Source: Brachypodius melanocephalos (Eukaryota > Chordata > Aves > Passeriformes > Pycnonotidae). From it: a DNA stretch of 64,000 nt. The position numbers and the translations under genes were made by a program. Shown in pieces: positions 1 through 11,920 of this stretch. The number at the start of each line of letters is the position of its first letter. Position 1 is the stretch's first letter. The stretch lies in the NCBI GenBank assembly GCA_013398615.1, contig VZSR01001645.1, positions 62,001-126,000 on the forward strand, in the 5' to 3' direction. A model generated the notes under the pieces. It had not been told where the DNA came from. It did not search any database and saw nothing but the letters and a program-made list of their open reading frames with translations.

Positions 1-870
1 CCAGGTAGCTACTATGAATATCATATCCTCCTATGCAGGAGGTGCTGTGCATTTATTTAAGTTAGAACTAGCAGTGGGAGAAAGAATAGATTTAATTTGA
101 TAGAAGTTCTAAAATTTTCCTTCAAATTCCCTCTTGCACACTTCTCTAGAGAACTGACTATGTAGATACTCTTTATTCAATAAAAAATAAAGCTTATTTG
201 AGTTTCCTTTTAAATATGTGGTATTTGGAAAAAGCTGAAATTCAGGATATGGAAACTGAGTGGTTTCAGCCTCTGCATTCTTAGTTATCATAAAATAATT
301 GTTGTTTTTTTTCTTGTTTGAGAGTCTGAACCATGCTAGTAATAGTAAACAAATGCCACTTAAAGATCACTGTACTCAGTGATGTGGTAACCTGGCAGGT
401 GATAATAAAATCAGCATGTTTTCTGCATCCCTCCCACAAAAGCTTTAACTGGCAAAACTGGGGCAACAAATGCCAGGAGGGAGAAAGGCTAAAGTCCTCC
501 ATCTTTTTCTAGCACTAAATTGGACTGAGCACACCAGCTTGTGGCTAAAGAAAGGGTACTTTCTGCCATGCACCACTCCAAGCTCCAATGAAACGCTTGG
601 ATTGCTGCATTACGGTGATACTTCATGTTGGCCAATTGCTGTCCATGCTTTTGGAGAATGCAACATGGGTCTGGCACTGACCAAACAACTTACTATTGCA
701 GCAAAAGGTTTAATGCATGGAAAGAAAAGAAGGAAAAGCTACAGGCAGCTTCCCTGTGTAGATATGTGCATCCAAATGCTCAATGTCTTGGCAATAAAAA
801 AATGCGTTCAGCACAAACATTCTTGGCCTGTAAAACAAGCAAGTGTTATTAAGAAACAGAAGTCACTTAC
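1..870 (-). other. GAB1: GAB1 intron 3, 5' part
   Basis: The GTAAGTG donor at 864-870 (minus strand) opens this intron, which continues off the left edge. An open frame on the plus strand (470-877) has no recognisable domain and runs antisense into the exon, so I do not treat it as a gene. I see no repeat family here. Confidence 0.85.
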
Positions 871-1084
871 CTCATAGGTTCAGGTTTTTTACTTTGACAG
901 TTTATTAGCAGTAAGTAGTCTTGAGGATCTTCTTGACCGGAGGAAGGCTCCAGAGGGGGGACGTTAATAAGCCGGTAAGGAGAAGGAAGGGAAGATTCTG
1001 CTTGCACGGAAGGCGGTGAAGTGTTGATGGGCAAGGGTAGCTCAGCAGATGGTTGTAAGGAACTAACTGGTGGCTTCACAGCAT
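871..1084 (-). CDS. GAB1: GAB1 internal coding exon (exon 3 by comparison with mammals): linker after the PH domain
   Basis: GAB1 is a cytoplasmic docking adaptor that is phosphorylated downstream of MET, EGFR and other receptors and recruits PI3K and SHP2. This 214-nt exon encodes about 71 residues of the proline- and serine-rich linker following the PH domain. Recognisable pieces are AVKPPVSSLQ, then YRLINVPPLE, then QEDPQDYLLLINCQSKKPEP, which closely match my memory of mammalian GAB1. On the minus strand the acceptor reads TTTGCAG|ATGCTG and the donor ATGAG|GTAAGTG. The exon starts in phase 1, completing a GAT (Asp) codon with the final G of the upstream exon. It ends in phase 2, leaving AG of what should be an Arg codon. 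The phases fit the exon at 11626-11920 exactly. No stop or frameshift is present. The Tyr in the DYLLLIN motif is conserved with mammals as I recall them. The next exon lies left of the window. Confidence 0.93.
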
Positions 1085-1820
1085 CTGCAAACACAGAAGC
1101 AAAGAATTCCTTATACAGTGAAGAAATAGTTTTTCAACAATAACAAAAGAAAATTATTAACAGAGGATGCAAAAAATCTCGGGTTTTTGTTCAAATTTGT
1201 GGAACTGGACATGAGAACATCTGGATGCTAATGTTTGCTTCAGGGTATTTACATTTGTATATCAATCTTTATATTTTCAAACTGCAATCAATTTCTTAAA
1301 CAAGCCTCAGAAAAAGAGGTTCTGCCTTATTTAATGACTTATTTAACCTGCTTTCTGGCCATAGAAAGAACAAAGGTGCTGACAGCTGTGGTAATACAGC
1401 TAAAAACACAAATCTGTTGTTTTAATCAAGAGCAGACAAAAGCCCGTAAGTTATTACTTGAACGTGGCAACCTGAGTCAGCATTTGCAAGTAATCATTCC
1501 TTTTTGACCAAGGTCACTTCAACGTTTGAGATTAGTCACCAGGCAAGGCCTGGCCACTCTCAGTATCTGAAAATCAACAGGAAAACTGCTGCTTTTGCAA
1601 TAGAAGATCCCTTACAACTACCAAAATAATGCAAAGGTACAACAGGTAACATGTTCCACTAAGCCCCCTGATTACACACCCTAATTTTTTATTGTTGAGC
1701 AATAAATGAAACAGTTGTGGTTGGGTTTGGTTTTGGTTTCCTTTTCTTGTTTTGTTCTGGCTTAGTTTGGACTTCTTTTGGGGTGGAGGGGAGAGAAATT
1801 GTTGCACTGTGTTGTTTTTT

Positions 1821-1902
1821 TTAAATAACCTTATCTTTATAATTCTTACCCACTTCCTATCCATGTATATTCTAAAGTAGCTTCTTTTTTCCTTCCAAAT
1901 AC
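1821..1902 (+). repeat. Direct repeat copy A (about 82 bp)
   Basis: By eye this segment is about 85% identical to 2746-2827 in the same orientation. Shared blocks include CTTTATAATTC, CACTTCCTAT, ATGTATATT and CTTCTTTTTTCCTT. Similarity stops on both sides. It is either a local duplication or two copies of a short unknown element. Confidence 0.7.
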
Positions 1903-2745
1903 ATGCATCCAGACTATTAAATTATCTGGGAGACTAGAAAATATCGACACCATCAAACATTAAAGAGTCATTTGGTTTTTTCATTGTTTTAATGACACAT
2001 TGGCTAAGAACAACATAATTAAGCAAACTATTTCCCAATTATCAAGGCTCCCTTGCAGCTCGCCATATGTTCCAATTTACACATCCCAAGAATGGACACT
2101 GATTATTAGCATTTTTTAAATGAACATATTATTATCCAATGCTCCTGCTCCTGTCAGGCTTACAGGCACTACAAAGTAGCTTCATTCAGCTTCTGCTTCC
2201 CAGCACTACCCTGGGAAAAACCAGATGAGCAGCCCAGAACACAGCCCTCCTGCTTCCAGTTCTCTGTACACCAGGTATGAGTGATTTAGACATGGAAATA
2301 GAAATAGCAGCACTTGCTTTGAACTCCCATGGCACCTAAGCAGGCTCAGAAATTAAATCCCACCACACCCATGTGGGTGGAAGAAGTCTAGGTGTATGAA
2401 AATTCCTCAACTCAACCTACCTGAAAAGGTAGGATAGCCTAAAAAAAAGTTATTATGGAGGATTGTGGCTGACCTATTCATCAAACTAGTTAGCAGAAGA
2501 AAGGAAAAACCAGACTATATTGACGGATCACACACATAAAAATAAATTGATGCACCCAGATCAGATAAATAATAGTACAGAGATGTTTATAATTCATAAA
2601 ATCTTTATACATTACATTTCTTGAAACACATATTCCTGAAAATTCCTGAGCATGTCCTATGGTTTGAAAAATGGGCGAAAAAAAGACAAAATTCATTACA
2701 TTTACTGTTCCCTGAAAACTGTTATCTAATATAGCCAATGTTTAC

Positions 2746-2827
2746 TTAAATACCCTTGTCTTTATAATTCATATGCACTTCCTATTTATGTATATTTTAG
2801 AGTCACTTCTTTTTTCCTTTCAAATAC
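2746..2827 (+). repeat. Direct repeat copy B (about 82 bp)
   Basis: This is the partner of 1821-1902, offset by 925 bp with the same orientation. About 10-12 differences are visible across the aligned core, so the duplication is not recent. I do not recognise a repeat family. Confidence 0.7.
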
Positions 2828-2929
2828 AACAGCACTTGGATGCAAAAGCTACTAAAAGAGTAGTCTATTTTCTACATGCTGAAATATAAAACATGAACAA
2901 TTTTCTATCATTTAGGAAATTTGAGAGCT

Positions 2930-3480
2930 TGAAGGAGCCTCTTTGAGGCACCTACTAATGTTTCTTGATTCCTCTAATGCAGGGGTTCAACAGCAGGAAC
3001 ACAAAAGTGCCTGAATGGACCTACCAGGAATGCACTTCTCGTTCCCGGAAAAGTGGCAGTGGGAGAAAGGACAAGCAGCTCTCTGCCCTGTCCCCTGCAG
3101 AACTGAGGCATACAAGTAAATTTATGCACCAGCAAGAGTGGGGAAGAGAAGTTTCCTGCCAGATACATCAGTCTTTCAGCACAGGTAGAGATGAGATCCT
3201 CAAGAGCTCCCCTGTGCCACAGTCCCCACCCCGTTCCTGGGCCCTGGCTATGCACAGCCTTCATGTCATTGGAACTGCTGGGTGCCAAGTTCACACGAGG
3301 GGAAAGAAAGCAATCCAACAGGATATCCTTGGGGCTTTCTGGGAAGATGGGTGTGTCAGCCAGCCCTCCTGCAGTCAGGAGAGCCCAGCAGGTACACAGT
3401 GAGGTGCCTACGTGACCTGACGCCATTGAACAGGCCACGCACTGGCATTCCCAGGAACAGTAGCAAGATTCCAAGGTAAC
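2930..3480. other. GC-rich block in intron 2 with long open frames on both strands
   Basis: This block is clearly more GC-rich than its surroundings. It keeps open a 248-codon frame on the minus strand (2974-3720) and a 145-codon frame on the plus strand (2965-3402). Neither has a recognisable domain, and the minus frame runs through an old CR1-like fragment. I regard both as non-coding by default. Confidence 0.4.
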
Positions 3481-3634
3481 TTGCCAGGGGAAAATAAGAA
3501 GTTTGAAAGAGGACCAATGTATCCACAAAGTCTGATGTACTGCTCTGGCTTCTGGGGCACCCCAAGACAGAGGCTGCTTCCACAGCCTCTGCTGACCAGC
3601 CTCTGGCACACTGTTCTCTGAATTTCTCCTATTT

Positions 3635-3812
3635 CTTTGAGTGCCTTTATATTTTTGACCTTTACTACCATCCTGTGGCAGTGATGTCCAGCCCTTATTA
3701 CACATGACATGAAAACCCACTTCCTTTTAAACCTGCTGCCTGATGGCTTCACTTGATATATTTCAGCTCCCATCTTCAAAGGGACTGTGAACAATTGCCT
3801 TCTACTCATAAT
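3635..3812 (-). mobile_element. Old CR1-like LINE fragment, 3' region, reverse orientation
   Basis: On the plus strand this carries, in order, TTATATTTTTGACCT, ATCCTGTGGCAGTGA, ACTTCCTTTTAAACCTGCTG and GTGAACAATTGCC. I recognise this order from diverged CR1-family tails seen in reptile and bird genomes. They lie at the position equivalent to the AAGAAGTTCTTTCC block of the younger CR1 at 63632-63980, which suggests the same reverse orientation. It is heavily decayed, with uncertain ends and no target duplication seen. Confidence 0.55.
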
Positions 3813-3977
3813 TCCCAACTTTATACAACGTTGTTGCAGTTTTTACTGAGTTGGTGCTGCTTAATTTTTCTTGGTGCAGAAGCCATTTCATTGCACATCT
3901 GGTTTCCCTTTACCCTCACCTTTCCTAGCTCTCCTACTTTTTCTTTCCTGAGAAGGAAAACTATTTTGCACAAAGCA

Positions 3978-3978
<1 letters not shown>

Positions 3979-4008
<30 letters not shown>
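3979..4008 (+). repeat. Poly(A) run, 30 bp
   Basis: Thirty uninterrupted A residues follow CACAAAGCAC. I found no retroposed gene body ending here, so I do not call it a retrocopy tail. Its length makes it a likely polymorphic site. Confidence 0.95.
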
Positions 4009-4011
<3 letters not shown>

Positions 4012-5045
4012 TCTGGGACACACTTAGTGATTTACAAAGACATAACAGTGATTCATTCTGCTCCTTTCCTAACCTTTCCCTTTCAGTTGTTACTGAATAT
4101 TCAAGGTGATGCTGTCCAGCTGTCTGGAAGCTTTATGATCTGTTCTCTGAGCAAGGTTTGGGAGCCCATTAATGTTAATGGATCGTTAGGGACACTTTCC
4201 TTCTGATGAGTTGCCTCATTTATTTTGACACAGATAATACTTGATAAAATCCCTGATCCTCCTACAAGTTTGTTTGGGATTGGCATTTGTGTGGTTTGGT
4301 TGAGGTTTTTTTGAGGTTTTTTTCAGCATATAGCTGAGCAATATTAAAATACTAACTTTCTGATGTGAAATTCATCCTCATACAGGCACTTTCTATGTGT
4401 TAAATAGTGTGGGCTAATGCCACATTTAAAGATCTACTGAACTTGGTCTAAAGCACTTCAGATTTGCTTTATGCATTGATGCCATTTCAAATTTAACTTC
4501 CAGGGAAGCAGTAATGTTAAAACTTTCATCACTGAGCAAATGAAGGCTGTTTGCCTATCAGCACCCTCTCAAATATTCTCTTCAGCCACGTACTCCTGAA
4601 GCTGATACGATGGAAAGTTTCTCTCTCAGCAGCCCATTATGATTTCAAAGAGTACAATCATCAACTTGCTCCACTTTGGACTACCAGATTTTTAGGGAAG
4701 GGGTCATCTGCACACCAAAGAGCGTTGTAAGTCATTTGGTTTATTCCCAGAGCTCAGACACTCGGACTGCTTTGAAATAACTGGGAGCTGGAAAAACAGC
4801 CAGAATATTTAACATGCAAATGAGTCTAACAAGAATCCTATTTTGTTTTTATAATTCCTGCATTCAGTACAGCTAGAACAAGCAGCTTTCTCAAAACAGG
4901 GCAAGAGTTTTATCTTTTCTCAGTTGGCTTGTTATGAGCAGTTATAGGCTTTATTTTCACTAGAATTTATACTATTTTCCTCATAACTGTTTTCAGATCT
5001 TATAAAATTAACGAGGTAAAAAGAGCATTTCTGAGCAAGAATAAC

Positions 5046-5088
5046 AAAAAGGCTCCCCTTTCTTCCACAAAAGGCTCCCCTTTCTTCC
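5046..5088 (+). repeat. Tandem duplication, about 22-bp unit, two copies
   Basis: AAAAGGCTCCCCTTTCTTCC occurs twice head to tail with a period of 22 bp (GGCTCCCC at 5051 and again at 5073). The two copies are almost identical. Confidence 0.9.
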
Positions 5089-5489
5089 TTCTTAACTATA
5101 TAAAGCTTCTTTATTCCACAGGTTCCTATATATCTGTGCTTTGTGTACAACCTAGAAAATCTGAGTGTGGGAGTTTCCATTTAGGATTGGGTTTGTATTT
5201 TGGTTGGGGTTTGTTTTGGGTTTTTTTAAATGAAAGCAAACATTAAATTGTTTTCTACACTATGATGTACAGTCTCTTAATATTCTAATTATGCAAAAAC
5301 TTGAAATATTCTCATCGTGAACAAAACACAAAGGCCTCATTACAGCATGCATTTCTTTAAATGTCAGAATTGCAATCAAAGTAAGAAAATGCATTCTTTT
5401 GCACATTGTAGGTAGAAATATGAAAACAGAAATGTGATTTTTCCATTGCAACAGTGAATCAGCAACAGATGATGCAATATAATAGCATG

Positions 5490-5513
5490 ATTCTTCTATT
5501 CTTCTATTCTTCT
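5490..5513 (+). repeat. Short tandem repeat (ATTCTTCT)3
   Basis: Three perfect copies of the octamer ATTCTTCT are present. Confidence 0.9.
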
Positions 5514-7179
5514 GAGATGTTTCATTCCATCCACTTACTATAATGCAGGTGTTACTAAAATAACCAGTGGCCAAGAAAATATCACAGCAAAAACTTTGTG
5601 CAAAACTTCACTGATACAATAGTAAGAGCCGTAATTTTAAAAAAACCCAATCAAACAAAACCTTCATCACTTCAGCTGAAACCTTAAAAGAACCTCTTTG
5701 TTTGAGAGATCCTGGAATCAAAGGGCTACATGTGCACACACAAAGCAAAGGCACTTGTGTGCTGGTGGGCACTTGCTCTGTTCACACATTAACTCGATGG
5801 ATGGGAGCCAGATCCAGCCCAGAAGGGGCACAGACGCAGGAGCATGGATTTGGGTTTTGGCATTAAGTGACCAGCTTGGCATCAATATGAAATCTATGCA
5901 ATAAAGCTCCATACTGAGCCTTTCTGCTACACCCACAGCAAGTCCTTTAAAATGTTTTTTAAAAACTTCCTATGCATTTTACAGGTTTATTTTCTTAGTT
6001 TAATATAATCTCACAGTGTCTCTCTCTTTCTGAAGGTAAACATGGTGCCTCTGTTTAAGGAATGAAGAATTCAGCTTTGCACATTATGTCCAGGACAACC
6101 CTGCCTCCTGCATCCAAACCAGAAACATGAGCGACTGTTCCAAGTTCCATCAGATGCTGCAGTTTCCACCTTTCAGAGCTAACATCTAAAATTGAGTCCT
6201 TACTATCTGCAGTTCATGTGTGATTTTAAGCTGCACTTTTGGTTACCCATTTAAAATTTGAAAATACCAAAAGCATTTGCACTCGGAATTGACTCCCCTC
6301 TCCACCTGTGATTTTCTTTTGAAGACTCTTCATTTAAAGGGAGAAATAAGAGAAACATCTGTAGCCTGTTCTCCCCATCTTCAGATGGCACACAGGCTGG
6401 GTGACACAGGAAAAATAATCAAGGAATCCTGTTATAGACTAACTTCTGTAGGTGCTCATGAAGAGAAACAGTGCAGTCCACCACACTCAAAAGGAATGTG
6501 GGAATTCTTTTTCTTCACCAAAAAGGCCCAGAGCTTTTCTCGGCAGAGCATGCTGCTCTGACCACATGGTGACCTTTTCCCAGCTGGGGCTCCAGGTCGG
6601 TACCTGGACTGTAGCTATCTCTGTGTTCCACAGAGGTTTCCATCATCCCATGTGCTGCCTCCCAGCACTTCACAACTCACAGGAGAGCAACCTGCAAAAC
6701 ACTTTCCCAACCCTTCTCCCAGAGACTCAACAGTAATGTTAATAGCACAAGAGGTATCCAGGAGAAGCAAGAGAAAATTAAGTTAATTACCGAGTTTATT
6801 TTTCCTCAAGAAAGAGCAGAATCACCTTCCATGTGAACTTCTGTTACATGCAGCTGTCAGCTTAAGATAATGACCTCAAACACTCAAGATTAAGATTCTG
6901 ATCATACCCCTGATAGTAAATTATTTTTAAAATACGTGTATTTTTGCCTCACATCTTGTAAGGGAAGACCTGCTGCTGCAGATTTTGTGCTCTATTCATC
7001 ATCATCTCACTTAACCACCTGTTCTTTTACTACATCATCTGAAGCACAGGACATCTTAGTCCTGTCTGCTATTTTCTCTTTCTCCTTTGGATAACAGGCA
7101 ATGATCATTTCAGCTTCAGCTACTAGCTCTTTCAAACCCTTGATTATTCCTATGCAATTTTGCTAGAAAGCTCTAACAT

Positions 7180-7500
7180 CATTCTTCACAGATCTATCAT
7201 CATCTTCCTCTCAGTCATTCCTCCCTTAAAAAAAAAATCATTATTTGTATGTCTCAGTGGCCATTATCCTCCAAACTTTACCTACTCAAAGTGAGGAACC
7301 ATAAAAGCCTTCACACAAAAGATGTCTTTGTACCACTGTGCCTTCTACATCTACTGCCTGCCTTCTGTGGCAACACACCCACTACCCTTCTCTCCTAGTG
7401 GAAAGGGTTTCTCTCCTAGTGCTTAACTCAATTTATTTGTTATTTTTTACTGCACTCCAGACCATCAGCCACCCATCCTTCTGGCACATCACCTTTGAGC
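7180..7500 (+). mobile_element. Possible very old L2-like LINE fossil
   Basis: The order of short matches (CAGATCTATCATCATC, then CTCAGTGGCCATTA, then AAAAGCCTTCACAC) resembles the tail half of L2 elements as I remember it, in sense orientation. The similarity is weak and broken, and the pyrimidine-rich composition could mislead. It lies inside a pyrimidine-rich stretch at about 6960-7860 that holds nothing else I can name. Confidence 0.22.
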
Positions 7501-10500
7501 CAACAACTCTTTCGAGCTAAACATACCTGAGAGATACAAAAACGCCTCAACTCTTCATTGGTACATCATCTCCATAGTGCAAACTTGTTGCAAATTTTTT
7601 TAAAGCTTATTACTCTGTCCTTGCGCTTCTCTTTATGCTCTTCCAGAGCCTCCCTTCCCTCATCAGCTCAGCTGTTTCTCCTCATTTTTGAGCCTTTTAA
7701 TGACCAAGGTCTCTATATGTTATTGGTACAGAGATTTTGCTTTGCCAAGTGTGCCAGGCCCTGTCATCAACTTGTTAAAACTGTCAAAGAAGAACATTTT
7801 TTATTTCTTACAGGCAGGCCCTTCATGCAGGAAGGGCACCTGAAACACCTCTAATACCCACTATTTATTAAGCAAAGACAAGGAGTCAGGATGGGAGAGT
7901 GGAGTTATGTTCATCCTGTCAGTCTCTGATATGGCACCCAAGCTGTGATCAACCTGCAGTGCACAGATTATCAGAATATCCTTTAAAAAAGGCATGGTTA
8001 TTTTTGGTTACCCAAGAATAATTTTGTTGTTCTGAAGGCATATATGAGGGCATATAGCAGATAGGAGCAGCCTGAACAAAAACTCTGAAAGCATCATGTG
8101 TGAAGCAAGCTCCTTCAATGCATGGCCCTTTAGATGACAGAAACTTTATTCACCACATTTTATTATTTGTGTAAATGTAATTGTAGATTTCAGCGTCTTG
8201 TTCTTTCCTTTTCTCCTCTTCTTCTCTACTTTGTTATTTCATCGGGTTTATTTTGCTACTGCTAACTTTATTCAAATGAATACATGCAAGTAACATGTTT
8301 GCATATAATAAGATTGTTTCCTCTTTCCCCTGCTCTGCCAAGCACCCAATTCACTAAATTACAGAAACATGGACCTGGATCACATATAAAACATTCATCA
8401 CAGATGTCTACTAAATTCTAGGGAAGGACTTTCACAGCCTGTACTTAGATATCCTTTGAAGGGTTTTCTTTATTGTTACATCACTCACTGAGAGAAAAAC
8501 AAGTTCTCTCTTCAGATAACAATGGGTCCATGTCCTGCTTATCACAGGTGCTTTTTTGAAAATCAGTTCTTCCCTCCATATTTTCTTCTCAGGGGAAAAA
8601 AATTTCTTCAACCTTTCTTCTCATCAATCACTTTTAAAAGAACATTTCCTCTATTTCTACCTTTCTTTAAACATTTATCCTGATCCTTCTGAAAGTTCAG
8701 GCCATGGTGTTTCAGACGAGGTCTCCACAGTAGCAGGCACAAAACAGCAATTACCCATCAGGTCCATTCGGTCTCTCCATCCCAGACTGTCTCTCACTAG
8801 AGTTTAAAGTGAAATACTGCTGACACATTTTTGCCTTATAGTTCCATTTTAACCTCTAGATGATCTTTTATGTCATGATCTTACAGAGAAAATCTGAATG
8901 CTAAAAGTGCAGTATGAAAGTCTGTGGCAAACCCAAACGCAATGCTCATTTTTAGCACCCCCCAACTTTGCACAGGTGTTTTAAACAGAGATGCTACAGA
9001 AAGGTTTTACAGCTTCCATTTGAAAACAAGAAACATTAGCTGAAGAAAACATAAAATGTACCCAGAAATTCATTTTTAAGAGCAAAAGAATTATTTACCT
9101 TATTTAAAATAAAAATTCCTTCCTGTTTCTGCCTTGTTTAAGTTTAAAATACCTAAATCACTACGAAACATTTTGTAAAAGAAAATCTCTATAAAAAGCC
9201 AAGTATTGCATATATTGTAATCATAATGCAATCGTTACAGATTGCAGTACACTATGATGCAACCAGAAATGTGAACACTCAATGCTTGTAAATATGATTG
9301 AAGATCATAAATTTGTCTACTCTGTCCATATACACTGCAGATCTCCACAATGAAGAGATTTCATATGCATAGATCAATTTCTAGTTGAAAGGTCAAAACA
9401 AAGCATTAGGTAAAAATGAGTACTCAAAATTTCTAATGAAATAATACAAACCCCAAAGTTTACATCAGAGGAATCACTGTGTCTTTGCTATATATGAATG
9501 GAGCAGCTCAGAGCTACTCTGAGCTTTATTCTTCTCTACAGTTAAGAGCAACTCTTTCTCCCTCATTCGTCCCAACACCAAAACAACAACTCCACGTTTG
9601 TTTTCTAATAGCACTAGCCACTGCCATCTTGCAAATATTTTCTTTATAAATCCAAGGAGGCCAGGAGCAAATCCAAATGTTCCTGGATTTCCAAATGAAC
9701 TCCAGGAGCAATAGGGCAGCAGTGTCCCTAGTTCCTGATTGAGCAAAGGATGCCAATGACAGGATGCTCACAACACAACCCTTAATCAGTCTGGCAAGAG
9801 ACATTTTGTCCAGCTTCAAAGAAAACTGTCTTCTGCTTCCACAGGCTTATAGGAAGATTGGTTATGCCCCATACTCCTTTTGTTTAGCTCCAGACTAAAA
9901 TAATAGTGCGTTTTTACTGTCTGAATTTCATCTGTTCTTTAACTTCCCAAAATAAACTGCAGGTGAACACAAATTTTATAAAGTACATTTACGACCTGCT
10001 CTTCCATTGGCAGGAAGATTCATCTTGGAGAAATAAGAACTTGGCAATAAACACTCAGCAACTGATTTTCCCATTTTCCTTTTTTAAAAATTCTTTCTCA
10101 ATGCACTGCAAGGCATCACTAAATCCATAAAACAGACAGTACTGTCACCTCTCAGTCGTGTGAAGTAAAGGTGTTGGAATAATTCAGCCAAAGCTAAAAT
10201 GCCAAAGATGAAACATGCAATGAGAGTACAATGGGGAGAAGGTATCGATACAATTGACTGAGGCAAAAACTCAGTTTGTGAGGACATAGTTACATCTCTC
10301 CACATCCATAGCAGGTTTCATCTTCAGTTCAATGACAGAAAACTAAGGGGTAACAATACTAACAATGCAGAGGAAAGTCTGATGGTTTTGAGGGGACCTG
10401 ACCTCTCTGTTCCACGCAATGGCCACGTGCTCCTTTGTGCTCTGCCAGAGAGCTGCCAGGTGAACATGTTTCCTCCTTAGATCCCAGATTCCCACTTTGT

Positions 10501-11625
10501 CCCCAGAACCAAGGACTTCTGCCCACAGCTGCCCTGGTGCATTGCCCCCCTGCCCACCCCTCTCTGGAAGGCATGGACACCTGGCAGGCTGAGTGCTGGA
10601 TCCCATGGCAGCCGCTCTCTGAGACGTGCTGCGGGTCCTGGTTATGCTCAGGATGCCACAAAAACTGTCTGGAATTGCCAAAAGGAGCAGCCTTCCCTGA
10701 ATTTGCTATTAGAGTGGCAATTTCATGACAAAGTTGTTCAAAACTGCAATAAGGAGAAAGAAAAGGGCCCTTTCTTCAGAACACAACAGTATTTTCCAGG
10801 CACTTTTGAAAATTTGGCTGGAGCAAAGTGATGCGGGCCCCTTTTTCTCCTTCACCTCCCTCAATCCACAACCCTACACAAGGCAGGGATTTAACTCTAG
10901 CCCCTTCAGTCAGGCGTGCCTTATGTATAACCCTCTTACCACTCCTATTTAATCTTTTCTTGGAACTCTGCACAGAGCTACAGTAAGTCATGTAACTCAC
11001 TAATCTCCAAAAGGAATGCAGGAATAATAAGTAAATAAATAAGAATGGATTCAGGACAAGCAATGGCCACAAGGTATTTGCAAGGAATTAAACATACCAT
11101 CATGTTTCCTACAAGCTGCCTTCATACAATATCTATTTTGGTAGGATTAGAGTTGAATAGTGCAGAGCTACAGGTTATTTTTTGTTTGTTTCAGCTGATG
11201 GGGGGTGGATTTCTTTTTCCCCAAGTTTCAAAGCAGACGGAGAAATGGTAATATTAGAAACCTGACATTTTGCACTCATTCCTGCTTGCATAACCATATG
11301 TTTTTATACCAAATGGGACTCCTTTGATGATTATGAAGATCTACTGCTGTGCATGATTTCACTTAGAGATTTTTCCTGCACTCCCAAGACCCAACATCAC
11401 GCAGAACAGAAGAGCGTCATCCAATTTCCACGGCACACTTAATTTGTAACAAATTCTGAATATCTCCCTCTGCCCTGCTTACTTTTTTTAAAGGGCAACA
11501 AGGAAGTTTCAATGCCAATACACACAAGTTTTAAAACATATGCCAGCTAAAGACAGCCATCTGATCTTTGAAACGTTCTTCACACGTAGGCACTGCACTT
11601 TCTCAGAAAAAGCAGCAGAACTTAC

Positions 11626-11920
11626 CCTCATCTGTAGGGTTGAACCCACAGATATCACAGATACATCGAACCCACTTATTCATCTCCTCCTCGCTGTCTG
11701 CTACCAAGTAGAAAACTCGGTCTATAGTGTTGATGTCAAAAATGTAGCTGTTTTCAAACTCCTTCTTGTTGAACGTTAATCCAGCATCCACTTGCTGACA
11801 CAAATTTAAGTCAATAATACGGATGGGCTTCTTGGCATGGTCATTTTTGTAGTATTCCAACACATCTGGATCCCCCGTTAAGCGGCCACTCCGAAGCACA
11901 AACCATCTTCTCTTCCACGC
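11626..11920 (-). CDS. GAB1: GAB1 internal coding exon (exon 2 by comparison with mammals): most of the PH domain
   Basis: This 295-nt exon encodes residues 25 to about 122 of GAB1, the bulk of the PH domain that binds PIP3 and brings the adaptor to the plasma membrane. It opens with AWKRRWFVLRSGRLTGDPDV, including the KRRW basic strand whose Arg is known in this family to contact phosphoinositide. It continues through DVLEYYKND, FENSYIFDIN and FYLVADSEEEMNKWVRCICD, where the conserved Trp of the C-terminal PH helix sits. On the minus strand the acceptor is CCAATTCCCAG|GCGTGG after a strong pyrimidine tract, and the donor is GATGAGG|GTAAGTTC. It starts in phase 0 and ends in phase 1, matching the exon at 871-1084. 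The open frame extends upstream to an ATG at 11944, but those eight codons are intronic and span the AG acceptor. The first 24 residues and the true start lie in an upstream exon not seen here. From memory only a few conservative changes separate it from the human exon. Confidence 0.97.

Larger units (their letters stand above)
1085..11625 (-). other. GAB1: GAB1 intron 2 (complete, about 10.5 kb)
   Basis: This is the sequence between the two coding exons, bounded by GTAAGT (minus strand, at 11625) and TTTGCAG (at 1085). It is AT-rich and holds a direct duplication (1821/2746), a GC-rich block with an old CR1-like tail (2930-3812), an A30 run (3979) and short tandem repeats near 5046 and 5490. 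A pyrimidine-rich stretch at 6960-7860 may include an L2-like fossil. I see nothing I can name from about 7900 to 11600 apart from ordinary AT-rich intron sequence. Confidence 0.9.

Noticed and set aside
470..877. 135-codon open frame on the plus strand reaching antisense into the GAB1 exon
   Set aside because: No recognisable domain, in intron and antisense to a conserved exon; consistent with chance.
3979..4008. A30 run as the tail of a processed pseudogene
   Set aside because: No gene-like body upstream and no target duplication seen; birds also make few processed pseudogenes.
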